Shown here: positions 7,388 through 15,848 of the stretch, piece after piece | Layout of the letters: every line of letters begins with the position of its first letter | How positions within the stretch are numbered: position 1 is the first letter of the stretch | Notes under the pieces: model-generated | What the model was told of the DNA's origin: nothing | The model's database searches: none | Seen by the model: the letters and a program-made list of their open reading frames with translations, nothing else | Assembly (NCBI GenBank): GCA_016875335.1 | Contig: VGRO01000027.1 | Location: 1 to 44,980 of the forward strand | From: Deltaproteobacteria bacterium | Lineage (GTDB): Bacteria; Myxococcota_A; UBA9042 | Direction of reading: 5' to 3' | DNA length: 44,980 nt | Position numbers and translations under genes: made by a program

Positions 7388-10171
7388 ATGCGACTTCTCC
7401 TTGCCGCCCTGACCGCATCCGCAGTTGTCGTCGTCGGGGGCTGCGCGAGTCCTGCCGCTGCACCCGACGCTGCCGCAGGCGGCGCCCCGGACGCCATCGC
7501 CGACGTCGCCGTCGACGCCGTCCCTGGCGACTTTCCGAATTGGGCGACGTGGTGGGACGGTGCCGGCGACCCCAAGGCCGGCATCGTCGTCCTCAAGGCG
7601 CAAAACGCTGCCGCGCTCGGGTTGGGCGAGCCGTCGATTTTTCAACTGGCGATCGACGGCGCCGCCAAAACCATGGAACTTCAACGTACGGGAGAATCTG
7701 CGCCGCGCGTGCGCTTTGACCTCGGCCGGTGGCAACTGGGCCGCGTCGAGGCGTACGACGACAAGGTCAACTACAACCCCAGCAACCTGGCGACCGCGCC
7801 GCCCGATGGCGTGCAGTGGTGCGCGGTCGACGCGATCGACCACATCGAAAACCCGCACCCGATGGGCGAGCAGAACCAGGCCGGCGCCTTCTTTCGCGTC
7901 AAGGCCAGCGCTGAGGGCAAGCCCTGCCCCGACTATCTGCTGTTCGTGCGGGCCCAGCACGGCATCGGCTTCCAGGTCGTGTTCCGACCGCTGAACCTGT
8001 ACACCGCGGGCGAATTCTCTGCGGACAAGGGCGAACGCCCGGTGGTCTACGTGCGCCAGGTCATCGAAGCTCCAGCCGACGAGGGCTACTACGGCATCGG
8101 CGAGATGTTCGATACGCCGCAGCACCGCGGCAAGGTGCGCGCGCTGCAACTCGAAGCCGATTTCAACCTCGACGGTTCGAGCAACGAAGGGCACGTGCGC
8201 ATCCCGCTGCTGGTCGGCACCCGCGGATGGGGCTGGTTTGGCCAGACGTTTCGGGCCGGCGTGGCCGACGTCGCCGCCAGCGATCCGGCGCGCATTGCGC
8301 TGACCGTGCAGACCAGCGAACTGGTCGCCTGGATCCTTGCCGCCGACCAGGCGATCGACGTGACCAGCCGCTATTGGAAGCTCACGGGCCGCCCGCTGCT
8401 GCCGGCGCGCTGGGCCGTGGGCGGTCTGTTGTGGCGCAACGAGAACAAGGACCAGGCCGAGGTGCTGCAAGACGCCGCGGATCTGCGCAAGCATGACCTC
8501 GCGCTCTCGGGGATGTGGATCGACCGGCCATACGATGTGGCGGTCAACGATTTCGGTTTCGACCCGGCGCTCTACCCCAACCCCAAGGCGATGATCGATG
8601 CACTGCGCGCCGACGGCCTGCGTCTCGGGGTCTGGTCCACGCCCTATTTCGACCCCGGCTACGCGGGCAAGCAGAAGTCCAAGCATTTCGACAAAGCCAA
8701 GCAAAACGGCTGGTTCGTCAACGGCGTCGGCATGTGGGCAACGGTGCTCAAATGGGGGCCACCTGTCGACTTCACCAACCAGGCGGCGCGCGCGTTCTTC
8801 CAGTCCCTGGTCAAGCAGTACACCGATCTCGGCATCGAGGGCTTCAAGTTGGACTACGGCGAGGACATCGTGCTCGGCATCGGCCCGGCGCGGCTGCCGT
8901 GGAACTTTGCCGACGGCAGCGACGAGCGCACCATGCACCAGGGCTATCAGCACGGCTACCACGAGGCCTACGCCAGCCAGTTGCCAAAGCCCGCGGGCCG
9001 GGCCGCCAAGACCGGCGGTGGCTGGCTGCTCTGCCGCAAGTCAGCGTGGGGCGACCAGGTCAACGCCTCGTTGATCTGGCCGGGCGATCTGTGTGCCGGT
9101 TGGGTCAAACATGGCGAATGCACCACCGACGGCCAGTGCCACGCGGGCGGCCTGCCCGCCTCGGTGGCGGCGGCGATTTCGTTGCCGACGGCCGGGTTTC
9201 CGCTCTTTGGCGCCGACACCGGCGGCTATCGGCACGGCCGGGCGCCCAAGCAGTTGTTCCTGCGCTGGCTGCAGCACACGGCGCTGACGGGCGTCCTGCA
9301 GATCGGCGGCGGCAGCGACCACAACCCGTGGATCTCCAACAAAGTCAACAACAAGCTCGCGCCTGGCGACCCGTTCGACGAAGAGACGTTGGCGCTGTCG
9401 CGCGAATTGATTCGTTTGCACGCCCGGCTGTTTCCGCTCCTCTGGACGGAAATGGCCAAGACCCAGGGCGACGACCCGCGCGGCGTCGGGCCGGTGCGCG
9501 CCCTCGGCCTCGCCTACCCAAAGCTGAGCGGCGACGCCGGTTTGCGGGCACGCGAAGCGGACCAGTGGCTGTTGGGCGATCACCTGTTGGTGGCGCCCGT
9601 CCTCACGCCTGGGCTCGAACGCGAGGTGTGGTTCCCGCCGGGCGTTTGGGTGGACTGGATCGATGCGACCGTGCACGACGGCGGTTCCACCGGCAAGACC
9701 GAGTCCATCGCCGCTCCTTTGGCCAAGCTGCCGTTGTACGTCCGCGCCGGGCAACTGGTGCCGCTGCTGAGGCCGACCATCGACACGCTGGCGCCCGCCA
9801 CGACACCAGGCGTCGAGAGCTTTGCCAACGATCCTGGCGTATTGTGGCTTCGCGCAGCCGTGACCGGGCCCATGGTCGGGCCGCGCAGCGTCCAGTTGTA
9901 CGACGGCACCGCTGCCGAACTCAGCTACACCGGCAAGGTGTTGGGCTTGCAGTGGTCGCAATCCGGCGCGGAATTCGCCAAGGGCGCCGTGTTCGAGGTG
10001 ACCGGGCTGGGCGAGCCTGCCGCCGTATCCGCAGGCGGTGTTTCCGTTGCGCCCTTGGCGACCGCAGAGGCGGTGGCCGCCGCACCAAGCGCGTGCTGGC
10101 ACTACGATCCTGCGTCCAAGCGGTTGTCGGTGCGGGCGGTGCTGGGAGCGACCGTCGTCACCTTGAAATAG
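7388..10171 (+). CDS. glycoside hydrolase family 31 lipoprotein
   Basis: A 927-residue GH31 enzyme (alpha-glucosidase / alpha-xylosidase superfamily) with a lipoprotein signal: hydrophobic run then VVVVGGC with C19 as the lipidation site, so it acts on the cell surface or in the periplasm. The core shows WIDRPYD (about 377-383), FKLDYGED with nucleophile D489, the acid/base motif IWPGD (D567) and LFGADTGGYRHG (607-617), followed by beta-sandwich domains. ATG 7388 is chosen because it begins the signal peptide; the open frame extends 51 codons upstream without signal-like sequence. The 293 bases before it (7095-7387) show no gene. Extra cysteines at 549-584 may form disulfides. The exact glycosidic substrate cannot be told. 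Confidence 0.92.
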   Translation: MRLLLAALTASAVVVVGGCASPAAAPDAAAGGAPDAIADVAVDAVPGDFPNWATWWDGAGDPKAGIVVLKAQNAAALGLGEPSIFQLAIDGAAKTMELQRTGESAPRVRFDLGRWQLGRVEAYDDKVNYNPSNLATAPPDGVQWCAVDAIDHIENPHPMGEQNQAGAFFRVKASAEGKPCPDYLLFVRAQHGIGFQVVFRPLNLYTAGEFSADKGERPVVYVRQVIEAPADEGYYGIGEMFDTPQHRGKVRALQLEADFNLDGSSNEGHVRIPLLVGTRGWGWFGQTFRAGVADVAASDPARIALTVQTSELVAWILAADQAIDVTSRYWKLTGRPLLPARWAVGGLLWRNENKDQAEVLQDAADLRKHDLALSGMWIDRPYDVAVNDFGFDPALYPNPKAMIDALRADGLRLGVWSTPYFDPGYAGKQKSKHFDKAKQNGWFVNGVGMWATVLKWGPPVDFTNQAARAFFQSLVKQYTDLGIEGFKLDYGEDIVLGIGPARLPWNFADGSDERTMHQGYQHGYHEAYASQLPKPAGRAAKTGGGWLLCRKSAWGDQVNASLIWPGDLCAGWVKHGECTTDGQCHAGGLPASVAAAISLPTAGFPLFGADTGGYRHGRAPKQLFLRWLQHTALTGVLQIGGGSDHNPWISNKVNNKLAPGDPFDEETLALSRELIRLHARLFPLLWTEMAKTQGDDPRGVGPVRALGLAYPKLSGDAGLRAREADQWLLGDHLLVAPVLTPGLEREVWFPPGVWVDWIDATVHDGGSTGKTESIAAPLAKLPLYVRAGQLVPLLRPTIDTLAPATTPGVESFANDPGVLWLRAAVTGPMVGPRSVQLYDGTAAELSYTGKVLGLQWSQSGAEFAKGAVFEVTGLGEPAAVSAGGVSVAPLATAEAVAAAPSACWHYDPASKRLSVRAVLGATVVTLK

Positions 10172-10179
10172 CGCGCTGT

Positions 10180-10226
10180 ACATGATCGCCGAAGTTCGGC
10201 ACCAAGTGCCGGACCGGCGATCATGT
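10180..10226. terminator. long two-tier hairpin between convergent genes, probable bidirectional terminator
   Basis: A perfect 12-bp outer stem (ACATGATCGCCG at 10180-10191 with its complement at 10215-10226) encloses a perfect 6-bp inner stem (CGGCAC 10197-10202 with GTGCCG 10206-10211) around a CAA loop. It begins 8 bases after the stop of the GH31 gene and lies downstream of the oppositely oriented gene ending at 10317. No T-run follows on either strand, so a classical intrinsic terminator is not proven; a protein-binding palindrome or RNA-stabilising structure is the alternative. Confidence 0.55.
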
Positions 10227-10316
10227 GCTTGCTGGGTGGGTCGCCAAGTTCGCGGCTGCTGCTCAGCCGACTCGCGGCTCCGTCCAAGGTTTGATCTCGG
10301 ACTTCGGTGACCATGT

Positions 10317-10730
10317 CTATTTGCGCTCGCCGACAATCTCGCACAGGTCGTCGACGCCTTGCTGTTCCTGGTTGGTTGCGCACGGCCCGGGTTGCTTGTC
10401 CGGGCCCACGCTGCGCATGACCTTGACGCCGCTCGCCCAGTCGAAGCGGTACGCCGTTTCCCACAGGTCGAGCGCGACGTCGCGACCGCCGCCGGCCTTG
10501 AGGCATTCGCGCACCCAGTTGGAGAAACGGTCCTGGTCACCGGGCTTGGGAATCGGCAGGTTCAGCACCGCGTCGCGGTCGTAGGTCTGCGCCAGTTGCG
10601 CCAACTCGTAGCGCACCAGCACGATCTTGATCGTGTCGGTGATCTTGGCTGCGACCTCGGGTCCGTTCTTGGCGGCGCCCACCGTGCCGGTGGCCAGCAA
10701 CAGCGATGGGATGAGGCGCCCTGGATTCAC
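10317..10730 (-). CDS. small secreted protein, pseudopilin-like C-terminus
   Basis: 137 residues, starting with GTG 10730 that overlaps the stop of the upstream cNMP-domain gene (GTGA). An AGGAGGG-type ribosome site lies just ahead, so translation is coupled. The first about 20 residues form a signal peptide-like segment (RLIPSLLLATGTVGAA). The C-terminal part, DLWETAYRFDW, then VKVMRSVGPDKQPG, then DDLCEIVG, resembles the calcium-binding end of type II secretion pseudopilins (the pattern D-W-G-P-Y, S-x-G-P-D, D-D). The N-terminal prepilin helix with its Glu5 is not evident. This similarity is a pattern match, not a firm family assignment; a general periplasmic protein is the alternative. Confidence 0.65.
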   Translation of the reverse strand: MNPGRLIPSLLLATGTVGAAKNGPEVAAKITDTIKIVLVRYELAQLAQTYDRDAVLNLPIPKPGDQDRFSNWVRECLKAGGGRDVALDLWETAYRFDWASGVKVMRSVGPDKQPGPCATNQEQQGVDDLCEIVGERK

Positions 10731-12403
10731 AGGCCCTCCTCCTGGCGCAGCGCCGCCAGCCGCTCTGACGCGGCCTCGAGCACATGCAGGGCCGCCGTCA
10801 CATCGCGCAGCACCGCGCCCTCGACCACTGGCCGCGGCACCTGCACCACCACGGCATCGCTGCACGCCACCACGCTCGCCGTGCGCCTGCCGTCGCCGAG
10901 CAACGCCAACTCGCCAAACCAGTCGCCGGGCCGCAGCCGCGCCAACTTGCGGGCGCGCCCTCGCGACTCGCGCCGCACCTCGAACGATCCTTCGCGCACC
11001 ACGAAAAGGGTGTCACCCGCGTCTCCCTGGCGGACCGCGGCCTGGCCGGCGCGCAAATGGACGACGTCGGCCGCCGACAGCAGCGCCCGCAGCCCGTCGG
11101 CGTCCAACGCACAGAAAAGGGGGTGGTTGCGCAATACGGCCGCCGTCCGCAGTTGATCCTTGACGCCTTCGGAGTCGGCGCCGAGTTCGTGCAGGGCGCC
11201 GAGAAACGCGGATCGGCCGAGCGCGACGATCTGCACCGGGCCGTCGGCGATGACGGTCGCTGTCCGCGCCACCGGCTCCAAGAGCGCGGTCTCGCCAAAG
11301 AAGGCGCCGCCGTGCAGGACAGTCACTTCATGGTCCAGGCCGCTCTCGTCTTCGACGCGCACGCGCACCCTGCCGGCTGCAAGCCAGCACAGGCGATCGC
11401 CTTTTTCGCCCTGCCGCAACACCACCGCCCGATCGGCGTGGACCTCCAGCCGACCGAGCTTGCCCAGTTGCAGCAGGCGATCGCGCCCCAGCGGCGCAAA
11501 CGCGGGCAAGGCGCCCAGCGCGTCTGCAAACCGCCCGGCCAGTTCGCCGTCGACGGCGTCGGCGCGCTCGGGCCGGGCACTGGCCCGCGGCAAGAGCTGC
11601 GGCACCAGCCAGAAAAGCACCAGCAACAACATGCCGAGCGGAGGCGCGCAGACCGCCACGGTAGCCAAGAGCGGCAGGGCCCGCAGCAGCGCCGCCCACA
11701 CCCCGGCCTGTCCGGGCAGACCGTGCAGCGCGAACTGCGTCGCCAGAGGCAGCGCCCAGCCGATCGCCAGCACCACGACGGCGAAACCGTGGCAGAACGC
11801 CCAGGCGGACAGCAGCAGGTAGCGCTGCTCGACACGGTCGATGTCGCCGGTGCGCAGGGTGTTGCGCACCGAACGGCGCATGAGCCAGGTCCGCAGCCGC
11901 CGTCCGGCGTCCGGGACCCCAAGGAACGCCCCAGCGCGCCGCCGGCCCCAGCCCGGCAGGAACGGCGCCGAATGCCATGCCAGCGCCGCGACCGCCGTCC
12001 AGCCCAACATCGCCACCGCCAGCGTGCCATCGAGCGCGCCCACCACGGCTGCCAGACCCACCGCGATCGCATACGCGCCGAGCACCATGGCGAGGTCGAC
12101 CGCCCACGCGCGGCGCGCCGCTTGTCCGGCAACCGGCTGTGGGGCCGCAGCTTGGCCGAGCAGCCCGCACTCGCCGAGGCGCCGCACCACGTCCAACGCC
12201 AGCAGCGGCCGCGGCGCGGCCTCGAGCAGTTGTCCCAAGGTGCGTTTGCCGTCGAGCAGCGCCACGACGGCCAACTCGACCTCACTGAGCGACACGGCGC
12301 GGCCGAGCCCGCGCACTTGGGCCGGCAGATGCGGTGTCGCCGCAACGACGTGGGCATTGGCCAACAGCCCGAGTGGCGCGTCGGCGGCAATCTTGGCAGG
12401 CAT
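10727..12403 (-). CDS. membrane protein with two cyclic-nucleotide-binding domains
   Basis: 558 residues. Residues about 35-85 look like a PqqD-type winged helix (LSEVELAVVALLDGKRTL through LGECGLL). About 100-145 and 195-270 hold four to five hydrophobic membrane segments. Two CAP-family cNMP-binding domains follow at about 298-400 and 428-530, with phosphate-binding cassettes FFGETALL...RTATV (R380) and WFGELALL...RRTASV (R508). The order winged helix, membrane part, cNMP domain recalls M50-protease-like proteins, but no HExxH motif is present, so a protease function is unsupported. ATG 12403 is the first start with sensible protein sequence; no strong ribosome site precedes it. The small secreted gene downstream is translationally coupled, suggesting one functional unit. 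Whether it binds cAMP, cGMP or neither is unknown. Confidence 0.8.
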   Translation of the reverse strand: MPAKIAADAPLGLLANAHVVAATPHLPAQVRGLGRAVSLSEVELAVVALLDGKRTLGQLLEAAPRPLLALDVVRRLGECGLLGQAAAPQPVAGQAARRAWAVDLAMVLGAYAIAVGLAAVVGALDGTLAVAMLGWTAVAALAWHSAPFLPGWGRRRAGAFLGVPDAGRRLRTWLMRRSVRNTLRTGDIDRVEQRYLLLSAWAFCHGFAVVVLAIGWALPLATQFALHGLPGQAGVWAALLRALPLLATVAVCAPPLGMLLLVLFWLVPQLLPRASARPERADAVDGELAGRFADALGALPAFAPLGRDRLLQLGKLGRLEVHADRAVVLRQGEKGDRLCWLAAGRVRVRVEDESGLDHEVTVLHGGAFFGETALLEPVARTATVIADGPVQIVALGRSAFLGALHELGADSEGVKDQLRTAAVLRNHPLFCALDADGLRALLSAADVVHLRAGQAAVRQGDAGDTLFVVREGSFEVRRESRGRARKLARLRPGDWFGELALLGDGRRTASVVACSDAVVVQVPRPVVEGAVLRDVTAALHVLEAASERLAALRQEEGL

Positions 12404-12591
12404 GGCGGGCCCCGCGCTGGCGGTCGCGCGGCCCAGGTCGAGGCGCGCGGGGTGTGGTCGACCGCCTTGGGCGAACCTTGGCGCAAGCAAGGCGGAAAGG
12501 CAAATCGGCCGTGCAACCGCGCCACGCCCGCGGACCGCCGCCGGCGCCGAATGTCTGGGCCCGGCCGGCGATCCGCTGCGTCTGTGCCGCG

Positions 12592-13572
12592 CTACAGTCC
12601 GGCGGTCTTGGGCGCGAACTGCGCGTCGAGCGCCTGCACGGCCGCCTTGAAGGCGGCGTGGGCCGACGGGGCGAGGCTGCGGCGCACGGTACCATGGTAT
12701 GCGACCGGGTCCAGCACCTTGGCGCCCTGGTTGAGCTGGTAGTGCAAATGCGGCGCCGTCGACCGACCGGTGTTGCCGCTGAGCGCAATCACCTGTCCCG
12801 CCTCGACCGTGTCGCCGGCCTTGACCTTGTTTTCCGACAAGTGGAGGAACTTGGCCAGCGTGCCGTCGGGGTACTCGATTTCGAGGCAGTTGCCGTTGGC
12901 GCTCCAGTTCCAATTGGCCCGCAACACCTTGCCGCCAAAGGGCGCCGCGATCTCGGTGCCGACAGGGGTCTTGAAGTCCATGCCGGCGTGGCCGCGGCCG
13001 TCACCGACCAGGCTGGTGACCTGCTGGTAGTCCTTGATGGGCGTGGCCTTGAGCACCATCGGCACCTCGGTGCCCTCTTCGTTCCACCACGACGCGAACT
13101 TGTCGCCCGGGTTCTGGAACTTGTACGCGCGAAAGGCCTTGCCCCTTTTGGCGACCTGCAGGCGGGCCGCGGCGATGTCGATTTCGGCGTTGCCCAATTC
13201 GCGGTAGAGCACGTCCACGCCGTCCTTGGGGCTCAGGTCGGTGCGGAAGTTCAGGTCCCACACGAAAAGCCGGGCGAAGGTCTGGCTGACCTGGGGCCCG
13301 AGTTCGTCGCCCAGCGCTTGCGTGAACGTGCGCTCGAGGGTGCCATTGACCTGCAGCGAGGCTTGTTGCCACTGCACGTCAGGTCCGGCAGCCGCGGGGG
13401 ACGGCTTCGGCGCAGGATTCGCCGCCGCGGCGACGGCCTTGTCCGCGGCCGGCTTGTCGTCCGGCTTGGCGGTCTTGCCGCGCTGGACCAACAGCACGAC
13501 GTTGAGGATGACCGCGCACGCCAGCAGCACCCACGGGATGCTGCGCTTGCCAAAAAACGATTCGCCTTCCAT
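12592..13572 (-). CDS. M23 (LytM) family peptidase, membrane-anchored
   Basis: A 326-residue cell-wall endopeptidase. One N-terminal membrane segment (about 12-30, IPWVLLACAVILNVVLLV) is followed by an Ala/Pro linker, an N-terminal domain at about 70-180 similar to the regulatory part of Csd3/opacity-type M23 proteins, and the zinc-binding LytM domain: HAGMD (H195, D199), HLS (H244) and HLH (H275, H277), all ligands and catalytic His being present. It therefore looks active and should cut peptidoglycan cross-links in the periplasm. ATG 13572 is about 60 bases downstream of a good promoter (see 13640-13667). It may be the first gene of a transcript that also includes the cNMP-domain gene, but the 188-base gap (12404-12591) makes this uncertain. 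Confidence 0.93.
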   Translation of the reverse strand: MEGESFFGKRSIPWVLLACAVILNVVLLVQRGKTAKPDDKPAADKAVAAAANPAPKPSPAAAGPDVQWQQASLQVNGTLERTFTQALGDELGPQVSQTFARLFVWDLNFRTDLSPKDGVDVLYRELGNAEIDIAAARLQVAKRGKAFRAYKFQNPGDKFASWWNEEGTEVPMVLKATPIKDYQQVTSLVGDGRGHAGMDFKTPVGTEIAAPFGGKVLRANWNWSANGNCLEIEYPDGTLAKFLHLSENKVKAGDTVEAGQVIALSGNTGRSTAPHLHYQLNQGAKVLDPVAYHGTVRRSLAPSAHAAFKAAVQALDAQFAPKTAGL

Positions 13573-13639
13573 GGTTTCACCTCGCCTCGCGTTGCCAGCC
13601 TGGATGAGGACCGGCGCTGCCGCGCGCCGCCAGCGGGTG

Positions 13640-13667
13640 ACGATAAACTGGGATCATCGGATGTGAA
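13640..13667 (-). promoter_or_regulatory. sigma-70-type promoter for the M23 peptidase gene
   Basis: On the minus strand a -35 box TTCACA (13662-13667, 5/6 to TTGACA) and a -10 box TATCGT (13640-13645, 4/6 to TATAAT) are separated by 16 bases. This places transcription start near 13633, about 60 bases before the M23 start codon. This AT-richer patch stands out from the GC-rich surroundings. No operator is recognisable. Confidence 0.5.
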
Positions 13668-13856
13668 GTTTTTTCCCGTTTGCCCTGAACTGCGCGCCCA
13701 GGCGAGGCTTTTTCGACAAGACCGCGCTGGGCCCACCGCCGAGCAGTGACGCGATCGGCGCGGACATCGCCAGAAATTCGCCGTGTGCACCGATGCGTGC
13801 CATCCTTTGCCGGGCCGGTCGCGCCTGCGCGCGCGGCCGCAGGTCCGGTGGAAGCC

Positions 13857-15014
13857 ATGCAATTGCGCGATCGCCCGGCGCTGCCCCGCCACCTGCTCGC
13901 TGACCTCGGCGTCGGCAACGACGCAGTGCGCGCCGACGACCCGCTCGTGGCCGCGGGGGCGGTCCTCGACCTGGTCGAGCGCATGGCGGCCTTGACCGGA
14001 TCGGTGCAGCGGCGCTCGGCCTGGCTGGCCTACGCCCACAGTCTGCTCGCCGAGCTGGGCGACGCGTGCCCAGACGACGTCGAGGTGCGGTTGCTGGCGT
14101 GCGTGGCGCGCACGGCGCTGTGCGCCCACCAGACCAGCGCCGGACTGGCGGCCGCCGAGCAGGCCCTGGTCCGCGCAGTGGAAACACGCGACCGCGCCAC
14201 CGAAATCCTCATCCGCGCCGCGCGCTTGCCTTACCTCGCCCACAAGTCGCCTGTCGATGCCAACCGCGACGTGCGGTTGATGGACACCGCATGGCAAATG
14301 CTCCAGGCGGCCGCGAACTGCACGACACCGCGCGCCGTGTGGGTGCACGCCGAGATGCTGCTTGCGCGCGTCGCCTACCACGGCGCCACCGGCCACCTCG
14401 CACAGTTGCGGAGCGAACTCGCCGAGATCGGTCGCCTGCCGCTGCAGCGCGACGAGGGGTTGACGTTTGTCGCCTATGCCAGCCACGCCTCGTTGGCCCA
14501 GTTGTGGCTGCGCAGCCACCGGCCCGACCGCGCAGCCGTGTCGCTGCAAGACGCGGCCAACATCTGCGAGGCGGAGTCGGCGTGGTCCGAGACCGCCAAC
14601 CTGCGCGCGGCCCAAGCCGCCGTGTGGATGTTGGCCCAGGATTTCCACGCGGCGGTGTCTGCCGCGCAGGTCGCAGTCCAAGCAGCGCGCAGGACTACGG
14701 TGCAAAACGCCCACCTCGATCCGTGGCTCGGGATGCCGTTCGATATGAGCCAGGCGCGGTTCGCCGCCGACGGGGTCACCGCAATGGCCGAGGCGGTGCT
14801 CGCCGCCCAGGACCTCGGCGACGCGGTGGCGTTCCAGGTCGGCGCCTTGGCGATGACGGCGTTCTACCTGGCCGACGACCGCGCGCTGGAGGCACTCGAC
14901 GCCTTGAGCGAGGCCCGCGAGGTCGCCAAGAGCCTGCACGACGCAGGCGTCGGACCCGCGCTGCATGGCGTCGCCGAAGCGTTGCTGGCGCACCTGGGTG
15001 TTTTCAAGGGCTGA
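13857..15014 (+). CDS. alpha-helical TPR-like repeat protein
   Basis: 385 residues made almost wholly of Ala/Leu-rich helical hairpins (for example RATEILIRAARLPYLAH, AEMLLARVAYHG, QAAVWMLAQDFHAAVSAA), typical of tetratricopeptide-like solenoids. Individual TPR consensus residues are weak, so a specific family is not assigned. There is no signal peptide and no membrane segment, so it is probably a cytoplasmic scaffold or regulator. ATG 13857 follows GGTGGAAGCC as a ribosome site; an in-frame ATG at 13746 would add 37 residues of Arg/Ala-rich sequence that looks non-genuine. It is transcribed divergently from the M23 gene and converges on proC only three bases from its stop. Confidence 0.75.
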   Translation: MQLRDRPALPRHLLADLGVGNDAVRADDPLVAAGAVLDLVERMAALTGSVQRRSAWLAYAHSLLAELGDACPDDVEVRLLACVARTALCAHQTSAGLAAAEQALVRAVETRDRATEILIRAARLPYLAHKSPVDANRDVRLMDTAWQMLQAAANCTTPRAVWVHAEMLLARVAYHGATGHLAQLRSELAEIGRLPLQRDEGLTFVAYASHASLAQLWLRSHRPDRAAVSLQDAANICEAESAWSETANLRAAQAAVWMLAQDFHAAVSAAQVAVQAARRTTVQNAHLDPWLGMPFDMSQARFAADGVTAMAEAVLAAQDLGDAVAFQVGALAMTAFYLADDRALEALDALSEAREVAKSLHDAGVGPALHGVAEALLAHLGVFKG

Positions 15015-15017
15015 CGC

Positions 15018-15848
15018 CTATCGGGCTGGCTCGACCGGTTGGGCCAGTTGCTGGCCGCGCTCCACTGCTGCGCCGACCGCATCCAGCAAGGCCTCGGCCC
15101 AAGCGCATTGCTGCAGTTTGGCGAGCGCGGCTTCGGTCATGCCGCCCTTGCTCGTGACGCGGCGGCGCAGCTCGCTTGCATCCTCTGCCGAGCCGGCCAG
15201 CAGATGCCCGGCGCCGATGACCACCTGCTTGGCGAGCTGCTCCGCCATCGCGCGGTCCAGCCCTTGGGCCTGCCCGGCCGCAGTCAATGCTTCGCAAAAC
15301 GCGAACACGTAGGCAGGCCCGCAACCCGCGACGGCGGTGAGCGCGTCGAACTGGCCCTCGCCCACATCCACCCGGACGCCGAGCGGGTCGGCCAGGCACG
15401 CGAGCACTTCCAAGTCCCCCTGGCCCAGCCCGTGCGCCGACTGGCCGACGATGCCCGCCCCGGTCGCGACCGGCGTGTTCGGCATCCAGCGGGCCAGGCG
15501 CGGGCCGAGGCTTGCGCGAAGCTCGTCGAGGCCCACGCCGGCCATCAGCGAGATGACAAGCGGGCGATCGCCTGCCAGAACGGCGCCCAGGTGGGGCACG
15601 ATGTCCCCACGCACCTGCGGCTTGAACCCGAGGACCACGACATCGGCGCCGACAACCGCGTCGGCGAGGTTCGTGCCGGCCGCGAACCCAAAGCGCTCTT
15701 GCAGGGCGTTCGCCGAAGCTGATCGCGCAGTGCAGGCCCGCACATGCGCCGACGTGACGGTGCCCGTCGCCAGCCAACGTGAGACGATAGCGCTGCCCAT
15801 GTGGCCGCAGCCGACCATGGCGATGCGCACCTGGCCGCGCCTGTTCAC
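15018..15848 (-). CDS. proC: pyrroline-5-carboxylate reductase
   Basis: Last step of proline synthesis: reduces 1-pyrroline-5-carboxylate with NAD(P)H. About 270-276 residues, the family length. An N-terminal Rossmann motif VGCGHMG is followed by VLGFKPQ, MPNTPVATGAGI, the conserved GCGPAYVFAF helix and SKGGMTEAAL near the C-terminus. GTG 15848 overlaps the fmt stop (GTGA), implying coupling; a second GTG at 15830 (VRIAMVG) gives the more typical N-terminus, so the start is uncertain by six codons. It is the third gene of def-fmt-proC. Convergent with the helical-repeat gene. Confidence 0.95.
   Translation of the reverse strand: MNRRGQVRIAMVGCGHMGSAIVSRWLATGTVTSAHVRACTARSASANALQERFGFAAGTNLADAVVGADVVVLGFKPQVRGDIVPHLGAVLAGDRPLVISLMAGVGLDELRASLGPRLARWMPNTPVATGAGIVGQSAHGLGQGDLEVLACLADPLGVRVDVGEGQFDALTAVAGCGPAYVFAFCEALTAAGQAQGLDRAMAEQLAKQVVIGAGHLLAGSAEDASELRRRVTSKGGMTEAALAKLQQCAWAEALLDAVGAAVERGQQLAQPVEPAR

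Noticed and set aside
10784-12742. A 652-codon plus-strand open frame opposite the cNMP-domain gene
   Set aside because: The sequence is Gln/His/Arg-rich antisense shadow with no domain, while the minus strand has clear cNMP and membrane segments.
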